This document shows, piece by piece, positions 1 to 8,341 of a stretch of DNA of 64,000 nucleotides (within the stretch, counting starts at the first letter, position 1; every line of letters starts with the position of its first letter). This DNA is from Pseudobutyrivibrio sp. OR37 (lineage in GTDB: Bacteria > Bacillota > Clostridia > Lachnospirales > Lachnospiraceae), in the NCBI RefSeq assembly GCF_900113655.1, contig NZ_FOQF01000003.1, forward strand, positions 62,001 through 126,000. The letters are read 5' to 3'. Both the position numbers and the translations under genes were made by a program. Under the pieces are notes generated by a model. That model was not told the DNA's origin. It did not search any database and saw only the letters and a list, made by a program, of their open reading frames with translations.

Positions 1-1060
1 TAGCCTTTGATGCATCTGGGTTATCAAGCTTTGTCTTAGTCTGTCCTTCAAAACGAGGATCAGGATGCTTGATGCTGACAATAGCTGTAATACCGTTTCT
101 TACATCGGCGCCTGTGAAGTTAGCGTCCTTATCCTTAAGAATGCCAAGCTCTCTGGCATAATTGTTAATGACTGTAGTTAAAACAGTCTTGAAACCAGTA
201 ATATGTGTACCACCCTCAGAGTTGTAAATGTTATTACAAAAGCCAAGGATGTTTTCCTTGAATTCATTGCAATATTGGAATGCTACCTCTAGCTCGATTC
301 CATCAGCGCTGCCCTTAAAATAAATAACATCATGAAGCGCTTCTGCAGTCTTGTTGATTTCCTTTACAAAGCCTTTGATACCATCTGGCTCATGGAAGGT
401 CTCATAATCAGGCTCTTCCTGACGTAAATCTGCGTAAATTATAGTAAGGCCTGGATTAAGATATGCTGTCTCATGAAGACGGCTCTTAATATCGTCCTCC
501 TTGAAATATGTCTTTTCAAAGATTTCTGGATCTGGTAAGAAATTGATCTTTGTACCATGCTTTGTTGTCTTTGAAATCTTTGGAAGAAGTCCATCTACCA
601 GCTTCTCAACTGGAACACCTCTTTCGTATCTATCGTGATGAACATATCCCTCACGTGAAATATCAACTGTCATATATGTGCTAAGTGCGTTAACAACAGA
701 TGAACCTACACCGTGAAGACCACCACTGGTTTTGTATACACTGTCGTCAAACTTACCACCAGCGTGAAGTGTAGAGAAAACAAGACGTGCAGCAGGAACT
801 CCCTTTGCATGTAAACCAACAGGAATACCACGCCCATTATCTTCTACTGTACAGCTGCCATCCTTTTCTAGTGTGACATAAATTGTATCGCATTCGCCGG
901 CTAAATGTTCATCCACAGAGTTATCTACAATTTCGTAAATAAGATGATTCAAACCCTTTCTAGATGTGGAACCAATATACATACCAGGACGTTTTCTAAC
1001 GGCCTCAAGTCCCTCTAAAACGGATATGCTACTTTCATCATAAGTAACCTTTTTTGCCAT
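1..1060 (-). CDS. Type IIA DNA topoisomerase B subunit (ParE-like), 3' part missing
   Basis: ATPase subunit of a type II topoisomerase that drives DNA strand passage together with an A subunit expected beyond the left edge. About 353 residues are visible, starting at ATG 1060 behind a GAGAG ribosome site. The GHKL ATPase motifs are readable: EIVDN with the catalytic Glu near residue 43, DNGRG near 74-78 and GGLHGVG near 113-119. The transducer reaches a FEGQTKTKLDN motif just before the edge. The family contains GyrB and ParE. The KLDNPDA wording and a location away from an origin region (no dnaA, recF or gyrA in view) favour the ParE-like paralogue, but gyrB cannot be excluded. A terminator separates it from dut, so it is transcribed by readthrough or from a weak local promoter. 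Confidence 0.85.
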   Translation of the reverse strand, partial: MAKKVTYDESSISVLEGLEAVRKRPGMYIGSTSRKGLNHLIYEIVDNSVDEHLAGECDTIYVTLEKDGSCTVEDNGRGIPVGLHAKGVPAARLVFSTLHAGGKFDDSVYKTSGGLHGVGSSVVNALSTYMTVDISREGYVHHDRYERGVPVEKLVDGLLPKISKTTKHGTKINFLPDPEIFEKTYFKEDDIKSRLHETAYLNPGLTIIYADLRQEEPDYETFHEPDGIKGFVKEINKTAEALHDVIYFKGSADGIELEVAFQYCNEFKENILGFCNNIYNSEGGTHITGFKTVLTTVINNYARELGILKDKDANFTGADVRNGITAIVSIKHPDPRFEGQTKTKLDNPDASKA

Positions 1061-1084
1061 AAACTTACTCTCTTTCAAATTTTT

Positions 1085-1124
1085 TATAAAAAACAGCTAA
1101 AGGCGTCTGGAAAAACCAGGCGCC
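1085..1124 (-). terminator. Hairpin plus T-tract after dut
   Basis: On the minus strand GGCGcCTGG, a T5 loop and CCAGaCGCC form a 9-bp stem with one mismatch (1102-1124). A run of six T's follows (1088-1093). It lies 11 bp after the dut stop codon and would end or attenuate the nrdD-nrdG-dut transcript before the topoisomerase gene. Confidence 0.7.
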
Positions 1125-1135
1125 AATTAAAAGCT

Positions 1136-1573
1136 TTAGTGTTTTCCTGTAGAACCAAATCCACCAGCTCCTCGGACTGTATCAGAAAGCTCTGATACCT
1201 CATTAAAGCTAACAGGTAAAAATGGAACTACCACAAGCTGAGCAATTTTCTCAGCAGGTGTCACAACTCTTTGAACCTCTCCATCATTGTGAAGAGCAAC
1301 CTTAATTTCTCCCCTGTAGTCTGCATCTACAACACCCACACAGTTGGCAGGTCTAAGTCCTTCCTTTGCTGAAAGACCGCTTCTTGCAAAAATGCCTCCG
1401 AAATATCCCTCTGGGATTTCCATTACAAGACCAGTTCCAATCATTTTGGTCTCGTGAGGCTCTATAGTAACATCCTCTGTAACATCTGCAAACAAATCAT
1501 ATCCTGCAGCAAATGCTGAACCTCTATCTGGAAGCTTAGCAGAGTCTGTTAAACGCTTAATATTAATATCCAT
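1136..1573 (-). CDS. dut: Deoxyuridine 5'-triphosphate nucleotidohydrolase (dUTPase)
   Basis: Hydrolyses dUTP to dUMP and pyrophosphate, which keeps uracil out of DNA and feeds dTMP synthesis. The 145-residue protein is typical of the trimeric dUTPase family and all five motifs are visible: GYDLFAD (near 24), ARSGLS, GVVDADYRGEI (near 80-90, with the catalytic Asp), the PAEKIAQLVV segment, and the C-terminal RGAGGFGSTG arm that closes over the nucleotide. It lies 20 bp downstream of nrdG, so ribonucleotide reduction and dUTP clean-up are made from one transcript. Cytoplasmic. Confidence 0.95.
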   Translation of the reverse strand: MDINIKRLTDSAKLPDRGSAFAAGYDLFADVTEDVTIEPHETKMIGTGLVMEIPEGYFGGIFARSGLSAKEGLRPANCVGVVDADYRGEIKVALHNDGEVQRVVTPAEKIAQLVVVPFLPVSFNEVSELSDTVRGAGGFGSTGKH

Positions 1574-1593
1574 TATTTAATTCTCCCTATATT

Positions 1594-2085
1594 TTAATCA
1601 CATGCAAGCACAATCTGACCTAGCTTAAGTGTCTGAGGTACATCAATAACTCGCTGATTAATGCTTCCTCTCCATTTTGCCTGCAAATCTATCTTATCAA
1701 TTTCAAATTCTCCGTCAACTAATACGTCCAAATAATTCATAATTTCTAGCTCTTTTATTTCCTCAAATGAGAAACCTGTGTAGAGCCAGACGGTCTTCCC
1801 GGGAAACCTCTCCCTAATCTCCCGGGCAAGGGCCGTCACTTCCTGTCTATTGCCAGGAAATAGTGGGTCACCACCACTAAATGTTATGCCTGATATATAG
1901 TCGCGAGATAATGACTCGTACAACTCTTCCTTTGCTGCATCGTCGAATTTGATGCCACTGTCAGGATCCCAGGTCTGAGGATTCTGGCATTCCTTACAAT
2001 GATGATCGCAACCTGCTACCCAAAGTACTACGCGCAAGCCATCACCATTGAGCATATCATCCTTCGTAATATTATGGTAATTCAT
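1594..2085 (-). CDS. nrdG: Anaerobic ribonucleoside-triphosphate reductase activating enzyme
   Basis: Radical SAM activase that uses a 4Fe-4S cluster and S-adenosylmethionine to place the glycyl radical on NrdD. With the start at ATG 2085 (GGGAGAG about 10 nt upstream) the protein has 163 residues, and the cluster motif CDHHCKEC falls at C26, C30 and C33. A longer reading from 2112 has no better ribosome site and would overlap the end of the upstream hairpin. The VWLYTGF and LVDGEFE segments are typical of the family. Its partner nrdD is directly upstream, separated by hairpin element A, whose GACTA end touches the nrdG ribosome site. Translation of nrdG may therefore be tuned relative to nrdD. 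Confidence 0.93.
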   Translation of the reverse strand: MNYHNITKDDMLNGDGLRVVLWVAGCDHHCKECQNPQTWDPDSGIKFDDAAKEELYESLSRDYISGITFSGGDPLFPGNRQEVTALAREIRERFPGKTVWLYTGFSFEEIKELEIMNYLDVLVDGEFEIDKIDLQAKWRGSINQRVIDVPQTLKLGQIVLACD

Positions 2086-2103
2086 TATGTCTATTCTCTC
2101 CCT

Positions 2104-2202
2104 AGTCCGCAATTTATTACGTTAACAAGCATTATTATTCTTCATTCGACTAACATGTCTCATTCAGAACAATAATAGCTTATTAACTATAAATTGCTCT
2201 TC
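2104..2202 (-). repeat. Hairpin element A (A/GTA family), nrdD-nrdG gap
   Basis: A long imperfect palindrome fills the gap between nrdD and nrdG (stem 2109-2197). Read on the minus strand, GCAATTTAT pairs with ATAAATTGC. An asymmetric internal loop follows (A on the left, GTA on the right). GTTAATAAGC then pairs with GCTTGTTAAC, a bulged T comes next, and an AT-rich inner stem ends the arm. The apical loop is TGAGACATGTTAGTCGA (2146-2162). The 3' end reads CGGACTA directly before the nrdG ribosome site. The same layout occurs at 8.2, 10.4, 10.5 and 35.3 kb. Whether it acts as RNA or is a passive small mobile repeat is not known. Confidence 0.7.
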
Positions 2203-2207
2203 TATAT

Positions 2208-4331
2208 TTACATTGATTTACGATCGGCTATTTCTGCCATTTTTGCTTCATTTAGACGAGTGTCGCCCTTTACACGTGAATAAGATAAATATCCATTCAT
2301 GCGGTCAATCTTTGTAAGATTCTTGCTACCGCATACTGGACAAACATCCATTTCAAGCTCTTGATGACCACAATCATCGCAATATGAAAGGGAAAGATTA
2401 ACTCCTTCGTAAAATCCCTTATCCATGGCACGACGAACTAAAGTCTTAACTGCTTCACGGTTATAGTTGATTGGATAACGAACATATTGGATTTTACCAC
2501 CGTTTGAAAGCTCCCAGAAGCGTCCCTCTAAATCCTGCTTTTGGATTGGTGTAATATCCTCTGTAACATGGCAATGGAATGAATTAGATACATAAGGTCT
2601 ATCCGATACATTCTCTACAAGGCCATATTTATTTCTGAACTGTTTAATCTGTAAGCCACAAAGATTTTCAGCTGGTGTACCGTAGATAGCATAAAGATTG
2701 CCATCCTCTTCCTTAAACTGATTAACCTTTTCGTTTATATGCTTAAGAACCTCGATAGCGAAATCTCCATCCTCAACTAAAGATTTGCCATTGTAAAGCT
2801 CCTGAAGCTCATTAAATGCTGTGATTCCAAAGGATGCTGTAGCTGCCTTAAGAAGTGGCTTAATCTTATCGTGGAAGCCAAGGTGTCCACCATAGAAGCC
2901 GCCTTCGCAATATGCAAGTGGGTTTGTAGATGCACGCATCTCACCAAGGTATGCATAGGTACGAATGTGAAGCTTTCTAATCATCTCCAAATAGTAATCA
3001 AGCACCTCGTAGAAATCTCTAGATTCCTGACGAGCTTTTGCGAGAATCATAGGCAGATGAAGCGATACTGCACCAATATTGAAACGTCCAATAAATACAG
3101 GCTCATCATTTTCATCAGCCGGCTTCATGCCGCCTCTTTCATACCATGGTGAAAGGAAGGCACGACATCCCATTGGAGAAATAACCTTGCCGTATTTTTT
3201 GTACATGCTAGCAATATAGCCTTCTCCCGTAAGTGAAAGCCAATCAGGATACATAGTCTTTCTAGAGCAATCAATACCTGCTTCGAAAACATCCTCGAGC
3301 TCTTTTCCAGGACCATGGAGATTTTCATCATAAAGGAAAACAACCTTAGGGAAAAGAACTGGCTTTTTGAAGCCTGGCTTGCCCTGGCCGATTGAACGAA
3401 CCTTAAGGCATGCCTTAGATGCCATCTTTGCAAAAACGCTAGTTCCAAGTCCAATTGTAACAGTAATAAATGGATAATCACCACGAGAAGATGCAACTGT
3501 GTTGAACTTGTACTCCCACCCCTGGAAGCCCTGCTCCATCTCACGCTGAACCTCAGCCATAGCAACTTCTTCAGCCTTATCCTTTTCAATTCCAAGATTT
3601 ATGTATTTTTCAACATATTTGTCGTATGATTTCTGAGCATATTTTTCAAGAATCTGATCTGCCTGTGGAATAGTGAAACCACCGTACTGCTGGCTGGCCG
3701 CAGAAAGAACGATATCACCGATAACATCAAATGCTACATCAAGGCTCTTTGGCTCGTTGTAGAAGATGTTACCCATTTCAAAACCGCCCTCAAGTACTGA
3801 TTTAACATCAAACAAGCAGCAGTTCATGGTATCACGTCTGGCGTTCATATCATGAATGTAAATATATCCATCACGGATAGCCTGAATTTCTTCTGTTGTA
3901 AGGAAAAACTTTTTATAAAGCTCACGGTTAAGCTCATTAAAGATTAATGAACGTTTTGTAGAGACAAGCGCAGAATCTGTATTTGAATTCTCCTTGTCAC
4001 CGATGTACATAATGTTTTGAGACTTCTTGTAAACATCATCAAGCATTTGTACGAAATCCTGCTTATAGTTTCGATAATCCCTGTAAGACTTTGCCACCAT
4101 AGGATTAACACGTTCCAAAGCACCTTCAACAATATTATGCATTTGCGCAATCTCAATTTTCTCAAGGCCAAGCTCCTCCACTCTTTCCTCAACAAATTGA
4201 CAAATAAACTGCTCCTGCTCAGGTGTAAATTTAACAAGCACACGTGTAGCTGACTTACCAACAGCATCTACAACCTTTTGTACGTTAAAAGGCTCCAGTG
4301 CGCCGTCCTTCTTAACAACAAATTTTTCCAT
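2208..4331 (-). CDS. nrdD: Anaerobic (class III) ribonucleoside-triphosphate reductase
   Basis: Reduces ribonucleoside triphosphates to deoxy forms in the absence of oxygen with a glycyl radical made by NrdG. ATG 4331 is preferred over the GTG three bases earlier because GGAGG then sits 5 nt upstream; this gives 707 residues. An N-terminal ATP-cone (about 3-95, KKDGALEPFN) provides allosteric control. The C-terminus has four zinc-binding cysteines (C651, C654, C664, C667) and the glycyl radical site G680 in RMNGYLS, the usual position. Promoter-proximal gene of an nrdD-nrdG-dut unit controlled by NrdR-like boxes. The protein is oxygen-labile, which fits a strict anaerobe. Confidence 0.97.
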   Translation of the reverse strand: MEKFVVKKDGALEPFNVQKVVDAVGKSATRVLVKFTPEQEQFICQFVEERVEELGLEKIEIAQMHNIVEGALERVNPMVAKSYRDYRNYKQDFVQMLDDVYKKSQNIMYIGDKENSNTDSALVSTKRSLIFNELNRELYKKFFLTTEEIQAIRDGYIYIHDMNARRDTMNCCLFDVKSVLEGGFEMGNIFYNEPKSLDVAFDVIGDIVLSAASQQYGGFTIPQADQILEKYAQKSYDKYVEKYINLGIEKDKAEEVAMAEVQREMEQGFQGWEYKFNTVASSRGDYPFITVTIGLGTSVFAKMASKACLKVRSIGQGKPGFKKPVLFPKVVFLYDENLHGPGKELEDVFEAGIDCSRKTMYPDWLSLTGEGYIASMYKKYGKVISPMGCRAFLSPWYERGGMKPADENDEPVFIGRFNIGAVSLHLPMILAKARQESRDFYEVLDYYLEMIRKLHIRTYAYLGEMRASTNPLAYCEGGFYGGHLGFHDKIKPLLKAATASFGITAFNELQELYNGKSLVEDGDFAIEVLKHINEKVNQFKEEDGNLYAIYGTPAENLCGLQIKQFRNKYGLVENVSDRPYVSNSFHCHVTEDITPIQKQDLEGRFWELSNGGKIQYVRYPINYNREAVKTLVRRAMDKGFYEGVNLSLSYCDDCGHQELEMDVCPVCGSKNLTKIDRMNGYLSYSRVKGDTRLNEAKMAEIADRKSM

Positions 4332-4381
4332 CACAACCTCCGGGTTTTATCTAAAAATAATTGCATTTGTATATAATATTC

Positions 4382-4467
4382 TGTCAATATCTAGTTTCCC
4401 ACAAATAAAAAACTACTAGATATTGTGTTGATAGAATTATACTACCACCACATTATCTAGTAGTCAA
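4382..4467 (-). promoter_or_regulatory. nrdD promoter with three NrdR-box-like sites
   Basis: On the minus strand a TATAAT (4436-4441) lies 20 bp after TTGACT (4462-4467); the spacing is long. Three related 16-mers surround it: 4448-4463 (between the -35 and -10), 4413-4428 (reads ACACAATATCTAGTAG on the minus strand, close to the published NrdR consensus acaCwAtATaTwGtgt) and 4382-4397 (weaker). The last two centres are 31 bp apart, the usual three-turn spacing of NrdR box pairs. NrdR represses nrd operons when dATP is high. The assignment is by motif only. Confidence 0.65.
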
Positions 4468-4501
4468 TAGACTTCTGTACCACAAAATAAAGTTTCACAA
4501 T

Positions 4502-5491
4502 TTAGTCATAATAACACCCTACATCTTTATGATTTAAATCACCATAGGTGGCATAAGTAAGGCACTTTAGCCCACCTTTACAGAATGAGCAATAGTCACA
4601 ATCCATACATTCATCAGGGGTAGTATCATCTCTAAGCTCCTGTAGCACCCTAGAATTATAATATAAATCCATCATGTTATCCTCTAGCAGATTCCCAACC
4701 ACTATAGGCATACGTCTACAAGGAACTAAATCACCATTTTCCATGACAGTCAGCAAGGTATCTCCTGCTGTGCAGGAATATGGCAAATTATTAGTCTTTA
4801 AAAATTGCAGGGCACGATATAGCGCCACTTCTGTTTTACAGCCCTGTCTTCTTAGTGCAAAGCTCTCCCTTGTGATTATATCAAGATACTCTTTCGTTTG
4901 CTCTTTATTCATGCAAAGGTTAACTTCTGGAGAATTCAATGGAATATATCTATCCGACCATACAGTGTCCACTCCATATCTTTTTGCAAACTTAACGACC
5001 TTTGGAAGCTCTTTATAATTGAGAGCCGTTGCAGTAAAAGATAAAGAAACATAAACATTGTACTTTTTCAGCAGCTTTACAGCCTTTGCAACTTTAGAAT
5101 AAACGCCCTTGCCTCTTATATAGTCGTTAGTTTTCTTGCTGCCTTCCAGGCTCACCTGAACGTATTCTGGGCCATAACTGGCAATCCTTTTTGCTATCTC
5201 ATCAGTGATAAGCGTGCCATTTGTAAGAATCGAGAAACTATATAAATCTCTATCCTTCTTAAACTCTTCTAAGAGCTCAAAAAAATGAGGAGAACACAGT
5301 GGTTCCCCTCCTGTTATATTAATATGTCCTTTTATTTTCTGCTTCTTAAGAAGCTGTCTGTATTGATTTAAAATGTCAAAAAGCTGCTCACTATTAAGTG
5401 AAACAGGTGCATGACCTTCTTGATAACAATGTAAGCATTTAAGATTGCAGCTTTCACTGATATGCCATTGCAATACAAATTCTCTTACCAT
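4502..5491 (-). CDS. Radical SAM/SPASM domain protein, coupled to the DUF2207 gene
   Basis: Radical SAM enzyme of the peptide-maturase type; its substrate is unknown. Start ATG 5491 has GCGGAGG six bases upstream, and that ribosome site lies inside the Gly-Cys tail codons of the preceding gene. The two genes overlap by 7 nt, so translation is probably coupled. The 329-residue protein has the 4Fe-4S motif CNLKCLHC at C15, C19 and C22, and a C-terminal SPASM-like set of eight cysteines (C240, C258, C295, C298, C301, C304, C310, C326) for auxiliary clusters. SPASM enzymes commonly modify ribosomally made peptides or proteins. The neighbour's periodic Cys tail is the obvious candidate (inference). 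An alternative is a stand-alone heme- or cofactor-related SPASM enzyme. No terminator separates it from the nrdD promoter region. Confidence 0.85.
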   Translation of the reverse strand: MVREFVLQWHISESCNLKCLHCYQEGHAPVSLNSEQLFDILNQYRQLLKKQKIKGHINITGGEPLCSPHFFELLEEFKKDRDLYSFSILTNGTLITDEIAKRIASYGPEYVQVSLEGSKKTNDYIRGKGVYSKVAKAVKLLKKYNVYVSLSFTATALNYKELPKVVKFAKRYGVDTVWSDRYIPLNSPEVNLCMNKEQTKEYLDIITRESFALRRQGCKTEVALYRALQFLKTNNLPYSCTAGDTLLTVMENGDLVPCRRMPIVVGNLLEDNMMDLYYNSRVLQELRDDTTPDECMDCDYCSFCKGGLKCLTYATYGDLNHKDVGCYYD

Positions 5492-7209
5492 GAGCCGCCT
5501 CCGCCGCAAGAAGAACATCCACCACCACAAGATGAGCATCCGCCGCCACATCCTGAACTAGAGCTAGAGCTAGAACCGCTACTTGTAGATGTATCTGTGT
5601 AATATACAGAGCTTGTTATATTATCTGTATATTTAATATATCTATTTGTTGCATTTGCAGTGTAATCATATTTCTGCACAAGCTTTTTTGATATACCCAA
5701 TATAAAGGCATAAGGAAGGATCTCATCAAAGTAATCATGGTCGTCTTTTATCTTAGCCTCTAGATCCTGCTTCTTGATTGTAGATAAATAATTCTTGTAT
5801 GCTTCTATCCTAGCTATAAGCTCTTCACCATAAGCAGATTTTTTAGGAGTTTTGACTGCAAAAAAACCAGTAGCTATTACTGATAAAAAAGCAGGTAAAA
5901 AGAACCATCTAAGGGTTGGATCCATATCCTCTGACCAAATATAGGCAACGCATATCCCTATTGAAGAAATCAAAAACAAAAAGCTTGAAATCATAAACTC
6001 AACATAGGATGCAATATTGTAAATCTTAGAATCGAATTTCTCCTCTAACATTTTATTAAGCTTACTATTGAGCTTACGTATACGAGTATCCTCAGCCGGA
6101 ATAACATTGTAACCATTTTTAAAAAGCCCGTCATATACAAGCTTTTCTGCATCGGACAATGCGACCTCGCTCTTGTTTACTTTTTGTAATGTCAGCTTCT
6201 TTTTGCTACTTGGATTCTTGATTCGGATATACCCTTTGGTTGCCAGCTGAATGATTACTGTAATAAGTAACAGTTGGCCACTTCCACCATAAATATATCC
6301 CATTTCAACAGCTTCAAGCCCACCAACATTAATTCCTGATACATCACCTTTGTCAAACAAATCACTGTCTTTGTTTTTATTCCAAAAGAAAAAGCTAACT
6401 AAAAGACTAAGCATACACAATGCGCTTAATACAAATGCAGTTGTCTTGTAATTAACCTGAGCAGCTTCAAAATAACCGTCTGGCAACTCCACATCCACAG
6501 TAAGTGCGCCATTAAGGTTATAATCCTTTGACACCTGAGCTACAATAGTATTGTCCTCGACTGTATAATCCACGTAAGAAGTAATATCTTTTTTACGCTT
6601 TTTATCTGCAAAGAATCTAACAGCGCTTGTATCGTCAATCTTCTTTGGCAAATTTATAGTGACCTTGGCTCCATTTATTTCTGTGCCCCAGTAATCACCA
6701 AAAGCATGAAAAATCAGTTCGTCGAAGCCCTTATAAATATCTCCGCCCATATCATAGTCATATGAAATCACATACTCATGGATTCCTGTATCTAAGGTTT
6801 CATAGGCGCTTCCAATTTTGACTCTTTGCTTGCCTTTAATTGTATCTACTTCATAGTCCTCATTTTCGCAACGTAGATTTGTTATTACCCCTCGTCTAGA
6901 TTTAGTTTTACCATCCTTTGAAGTATATTTAAGCCATTCTGGAACAAAACGAAAAATCCCATGATGCCCAGTTTCATAGAAATTAACACCGATGATTTCT
7001 ATAACATGAATCTGATTTTTTGTATTTACATCCAGATTTACTTCATAATAATCGATTGTAAAACCGTCGGCTTTAGAATCGTTTTTTCCTGACGTAGCAC
7101 TAATGTGACTAAAAACCATGATTCCAGCCGAAATTAAAACAATTATTCCTAAAATAAAAAAGGTTACACCGAAGAAGTGCAACCATTCCTTACATCTTTT
7201 GAACATCAT
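5485..7209 (-). CDS. DUF2207 membrane protein with periodic Cys/Gly C-terminal tail
   Basis: Membrane protein of the DUF2207 family, whose function is unknown. Residues about 14-35 form an N-terminal membrane anchor. A large extracytoplasmic beta-rich domain follows to about 245, then a membrane segment near 252-271, a cytoplasmic winged-helix-like part (IQLATKGYIRI), and two more membrane segments near 405-450. The tail is a Ser/Gly linker followed by five cysteines (C554, C558, C561, C565, C568) spaced x3, x2, x3, x2 and separated only by Gly or Ser, ending GGGGSW. Gly-rich tails ending in GGSW are familiar in DUF2207 proteins; regular cysteines are less so. ATG 7209 or 7206 can start translation behind GGGAG, overlapping the gpsA end by 20 nt. 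The radical SAM/SPASM gene begins within the tail codons. Confidence 0.85.
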   Translation of the reverse strand: MMFKRCKEWLHFFGVTFFILGIIVLISAGIMVFSHISATSGKNDSKADGFTIDYYEVNLDVNTKNQIHVIEIIGVNFYETGHHGIFRFVPEWLKYTSKDGKTKSRRGVITNLRCENEDYEVDTIKGKQRVKIGSAYETLDTGIHEYVISYDYDMGGDIYKGFDELIFHAFGDYWGTEINGAKVTINLPKKIDDTSAVRFFADKKRKKDITSYVDYTVEDNTIVAQVSKDYNLNGALTVDVELPDGYFEAAQVNYKTTAFVLSALCMLSLLVSFFFWNKNKDSDLFDKGDVSGINVGGLEAVEMGYIYGGSGQLLLITVIIQLATKGYIRIKNPSSKKKLTLQKVNKSEVALSDAEKLVYDGLFKNGYNVIPAEDTRIRKLNSKLNKMLEEKFDSKIYNIASYVEFMISSFLFLISSIGICVAYIWSEDMDPTLRWFFLPAFLSVIATGFFAVKTPKKSAYGEELIARIEAYKNYLSTIKKQDLEAKIKDDHDYFDEILPYAFILGISKKLVQKYDYTANATNRYIKYTDNITSSVYYTDTSTSSGSSSSSSSGCGGGCSSCGGGCSSCGGGGSW

Positions 7210-8221
7210 AACACTCCCACTCTAAATCTGATGTTTCATCTTTCTTTGAACGAGTCATCAGCTCATAGACCGCATCCTTTGCAGCCATGCCATCGAAAAG
7301 AACTGCATTTACCACATCAACGATAGGCATTTCAATATCATATTTTTCTGCCAATTTTTTAGCAGCTTTAGCTGAATAAACGCCTTCAACAACCATTGCT
7401 ACCTTTTCCATGGCCTCATCTTTGGACATCCCCTGACCAATGTAAAATCCTGCCATTCTATTACGAGAATGCATAGATGAGCATGTGACAATTAAATCGC
7501 CAACACCAGTAAGTCCAGCTAATGTCTCTGCCTGTCCACCCATTGCAACAGCAAGCTCTGAAATTTCTTTAATACCACGTGTAATCAGAGCCGCCTTTGC
7601 ATTATCTCCAAAACCAAGACCATCTGACATACCTGCAGCAAGAGCGATGACATTTTTAAGAGCAGCTCCCACCTCGATACCCTTAACATCAGGGGACGAA
7701 TAAACTCTAAAATATTTATTCATGAAAAGATTCTGTACGAATAGAGCTGTCTGCCTATCGGTTGAGCCAGCTACAACTAAAGTAGGCTTGAATACAACTA
7801 CCTCTTCTGCATGGCTTGGACCTGATAGAACACATATCTTCTTATCAGCTCCGAGTACATCTTCTAATATCTCTGTTTGAGTATATAAGGTATCCTCTTC
7901 AATACCCTTTGTTACAGTAATAAAAATCTGATTTGAATTAACAAAATCCTTAACCTTTTCTGCAGTCTCTCTTGTAGCCTTTGAAGGAACTGAGAACAAA
8001 ATAACATCTGCTGATTTTGCAGCAGATTCAATGTTGGCAGTAAACTCCATAGACTTTGGAAGCTTTACGCCTTTAATTTTATCGCTGGTATGAGTATCGT
8101 TCATCTGGTCTACCTGTGACTGTCTGTGTGACCAAACCTTTACCTCATGACCATTCTTATTAAGCATAACAGCCAGGGCAATGCCCCAGCTACCTGCACC
8201 AAGTACACTAATTCTTGCCAT
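7190..8221 (-). CDS. gpsA: Glycerol-3-phosphate dehydrogenase [NAD(P)+]
   Basis: Reduces dihydroxyacetone phosphate to sn-glycerol 3-phosphate, the backbone for phospholipids. The 343-residue protein has the Rossmann motif GAGSWGIALA at its N-terminus, the SGPSHAEEV segment, the AALKNVIALAAG region with the catalytic Lys, and GLTGVGDLIVTC. It sits after plsY, which acylates its product, so two successive steps of phosphatidic acid synthesis are co-transcribed. Start ATG 8221 has AGAGG, which itself overlaps the GACTA end of hairpin element D. The 3' end overlaps the DUF2207 gene by 20 nt. Confidence 0.96.
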   Translation of the reverse strand: MARISVLGAGSWGIALAVMLNKNGHEVKVWSHRQSQVDQMNDTHTSDKIKGVKLPKSMEFTANIESAAKSADVILFSVPSKATRETAEKVKDFVNSNQIFITVTKGIEEDTLYTQTEILEDVLGADKKICVLSGPSHAEEVVVFKPTLVVAGSTDRQTALFVQNLFMNKYFRVYSSPDVKGIEVGAALKNVIALAAGMSDGLGFGDNAKAALITRGIKEISELAVAMGGQAETLAGLTGVGDLIVTCSSMHSRNRMAGFYIGQGMSKDEAMEKVAMVVEGVYSAKAAKKLAEKYDIEMPIVDVVNAVLFDGMAAKDAVYELMTRSKKDETSDLEWECYDVQKM

Positions 8222-8225
8222 AAAT

Positions 8226-8341
8226 TACCTCTAGTCTTTATAAAAATTACGCTGGTTACGGCAACAATCTCTATATTACTACGTCGCGAGATTGGCTCCT
8301 TTAGTAATATAGAGATTGTTACCTACCAGCTGCCCGTTACT
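8226..8341 (-). repeat. Hairpin element D (A/GTA family), plsY-gpsA gap
   Basis: Nearly the entire gap is one hairpin. On the minus strand GCTGGT pairs with ACCAGC (8251-8256 with 8325-8330). The A/GTA internal loop follows, then a stem of about 20 bp including AACAATCTCTATATTAC. The apical loop is GGAGCCAATCTCGCGAC (8283-8299), similar to those of elements A, C and F. A T5 run and AAAGACTA precede the gpsA ribosome site AGAGG. The T-run after the stem could also give partial termination. Pairing is kept although the sequence differs from the other copies, which suggests selection for structure. Confidence 0.75.

Noticed and set aside
3125-3595. Open frame of 156 codons on the minus strand inside nrdD
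   Set aside because: It is a shifted frame of the well-supported nrdD coding sequence, with no ribosome site and low-complexity Leu/Ser content.
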